DNA from: Waddliaceae bacterium
GTDB taxonomy: Bacteria > Chlamydiota > Chlamydiia > Chlamydiales > GCA-2709385
Direction: 5' to 3'
Assembly (NCBI GenBank): GCA_002709385.1
Contig: PAQS01000036.1
Span: 42,678 to 106,677 of the forward strand
DNA: 64,000 nucleotides
The position numbers and the translations under genes were made by a program. How positions within the stretch are numbered: the stretch's first letter is position 1; each line of letters starts with the position of its first letter. Shown in pieces: positions 63,087 through 64,000 of the stretch. The notes below the pieces were generated by a model that saw only the letters and a program-made list of their open reading frames with translations, had not been told where the DNA came from and searched no databases.

Positions 63087-64000
63087 TTAATCTAATGCCC
63101 CTAGAAGTAACCCTAAAACTGCTTGCCTTACATAGAGACCATTTTCAGCCTGCTCAAAATAGTAAGCGTGTGGTCCTTGATCTACTTCAGTAGCAATTTC
63201 ATCAACACGAGGTAGTGGATGTAATACTTTTAAACTTGCTTTAGCTGATTTCAGTAATTCATTGTTTACTCTGAACAAACCTTTCACATCTTCACATTCA
63301 GAAAAATCAGGAAAACGTTCTTCTTGGATTCTCGTTACATAAAGGACATCTACTCGATCTAGTATTTCCTCAATCTTTCTATGAAAAGAGAACTTCACTT
63401 GATCATGTTTTAAATCATCACATACAGAACGAGGCATTTCTAATGATGGAGGAGAAACAAAGTACTGTCGCATAGAAAACTTAGAGCAAGCACGGGCTAA
63501 AGAATGTACTGTTCGGCCATAGCGAAGATCCCCTACCATAGCAATACTTAAGCCTTCTAAAGAACCCTGGCACTCACGAATACTAAAGAGATCTAACAAT
63601 GTTTGCGTTGGATGTTGATTGCTTCCATCTCCCCCATTAATTACTGGCTTGTTAGTAGATTCTGCAGCCCATTGTGCAGAGCCTTCTAGAGGATGTCGAA
63701 TCACAATTGCATCAACATATTGTCCAATCACCTTAATGGAGTCGTGCAGACTCTCACCTTTTCTATCGGAAGTATTTCTTCCATCACTAAAGCCGATGAC
63801 AGAACCTCCCAACTTATGCATCGCTGCTTCAAATGAAAGGCGAGTTCTTGTAGAAGGTTCATAAAAACAACTCGCCATCAACTTGCCTAAAAGTAACTTG
63901 GGATTAGGGCAACGTTTGAGTTCTTCTGCTTGATCTAAGACGTGAAGAATTTCTTCTTTTGTTAAATCTTCTATAGAAATGATATCTCTATTTTTATCAT
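63087..64000 (-). CDS. pyrB: Aspartate carbamoyltransferase catalytic subunit (5' partial)
   Basis: Condenses carbamoyl phosphate and aspartate. About 303 residues are visible and the frame continues past the right edge; only a few N-terminal residues are missing compared with the 311 of E. coli PyrB. The visible N-terminus reads DIISIEDLTKEEILHVLDQA, matching the family. Starting at the internal ATG near 63881 would delete this. Carbamoyl-phosphate site YEPSTRTRLSF near 46-56, HPTQTLLDLF near 129-138, and LHPLPRVDEIA near 265-275. First visible gene of pyrB-I-C-D-E-F. Confidence 0.96.
   Translation of the reverse strand, partial: DKNRDIISIEDLTKEEILHVLDQAEELKRCPNPKLLLGKLMASCFYEPSTRTRLSFEAAMHKLGGSVIGFSDGRNTSDRKGESLHDSIKVIGQYVDAIVIRHPLEGSAQWAAESTNKPVINGGDGSNQHPTQTLLDLFSIRECQGSLEGLSIAMVGDLRYGRTVHSLARACSKFSMRQYFVSPPSLEMPRSVCDDLKHDQVKFSFHRKIEEILDRVDVLYVTRIQEERFPDFSECEDVKGLFRVNNELLKSAKASLKVLHPLPRVDEIATEVDQGPHAYYFEQAENGLYVRQAVLGLLLGALD

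Noticed and set aside
63087-63881. pyrB starting at the ATG near 63881
   Set aside because: The same frame continues upstream with clear PyrB sequence (DIISIEDLTKEEILHVL), so the gene is cut by the window edge, not short.

Overview
The window comes from a member of the phylum Chlamydiae, most likely an environmental (non-Chlamydia) family such as the Simkaniaceae, Waddliaceae or Criblamydiaceae; I cannot name the genus. The grounds are gene order and signature genes. These are a fused SecDF followed by recJ, a two-helix-turn-helix EUO regulator, tsp and gltX; cysJ-ispF; murA-argS; a DUF2709-like protein next to tsaE and dnaQ; sppA-polA-coaE-rho; rplU-rpmA-obgE; and rpsL-rpsG-fusA-rpsJ without tuf. 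All match blocks I recall from Chlamydia trachomatis. Base composition is moderately AT-rich.

Layout. 1-8.4 kb: secDF (5' cut by the window edge), recJ, a 23S rRNA uracil methyltransferase, then euo on the minus strand. 8.7-12.5 kb: Tsp protease, then a membrane-anchored caspase-like protease where Chlamydia carries its cysteine-rich envelope genes. 12.5-15.8 kb: gltX, cysJ-like reductase, ispF. 16-21.4 kb: an orphan ATP-grasp protein, murA, epmB, argS. 21.5-25.3 kb: a possible effector with a permuted papain-like signature, leucine dehydrogenase, DUF2709-like protein. 25.3-32.9 kb: tsaE, engB, dnaQ-like exonuclease, pdxS-pdxT, a membrane class III nucleotide cyclase, pdxH, pgk, pgsA. 33-41.5 kb: dedA, a 138-nt structured element, mscS, sppA, polA, coaE, rho. 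41.8-46.9 kb: a chlamydial hypothetical, a signal-peptide-bearing APH-fold kinase, obgE, rpmA, rplU, a dehydrogenase-like protein. 46.9-52.1 kb: tRNA-Phe, a second Tsp, scpA-scpB, a coiled-coil orphan. 52.3-55.9 kb: the str operon. 56-58.8 kb: four small orphan genes, two of them tandem paralogs. 58.8-64 kb: a minus-strand pyrimidine operon pyrB-I-C-D-E-F, with pyrB cut by the window end.

How it fits together. Most of the window is housekeeping: secretion, translation, DNA repair, transcription termination, glycolysis, lipid and wall precursors. The accessory content points to more biosynthetic independence than in Chlamydia: UMP synthesis from carbamoyl phosphate, and pyridoxal phosphate both made de novo (PdxS/T) and salvaged (PdxH). 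PyrE and PyrF carry the motifs of the two halves of the eukaryotic bifunctional UMP synthase rather than of bacterial enzymes. The orphan genes (caspase-like protease, permuted-papain candidate, exported kinase, tandem paralogs) are plausible host-interaction factors, but this is inference. Regulation candidates are homopolymer G/C tracts near the 5' ends of rho and euo, a structured intergenic RNA, an rpsL-rpsG intercistronic hairpin, and a repeated GGTAGCCATTGGGG-like word at convergent gene ends.
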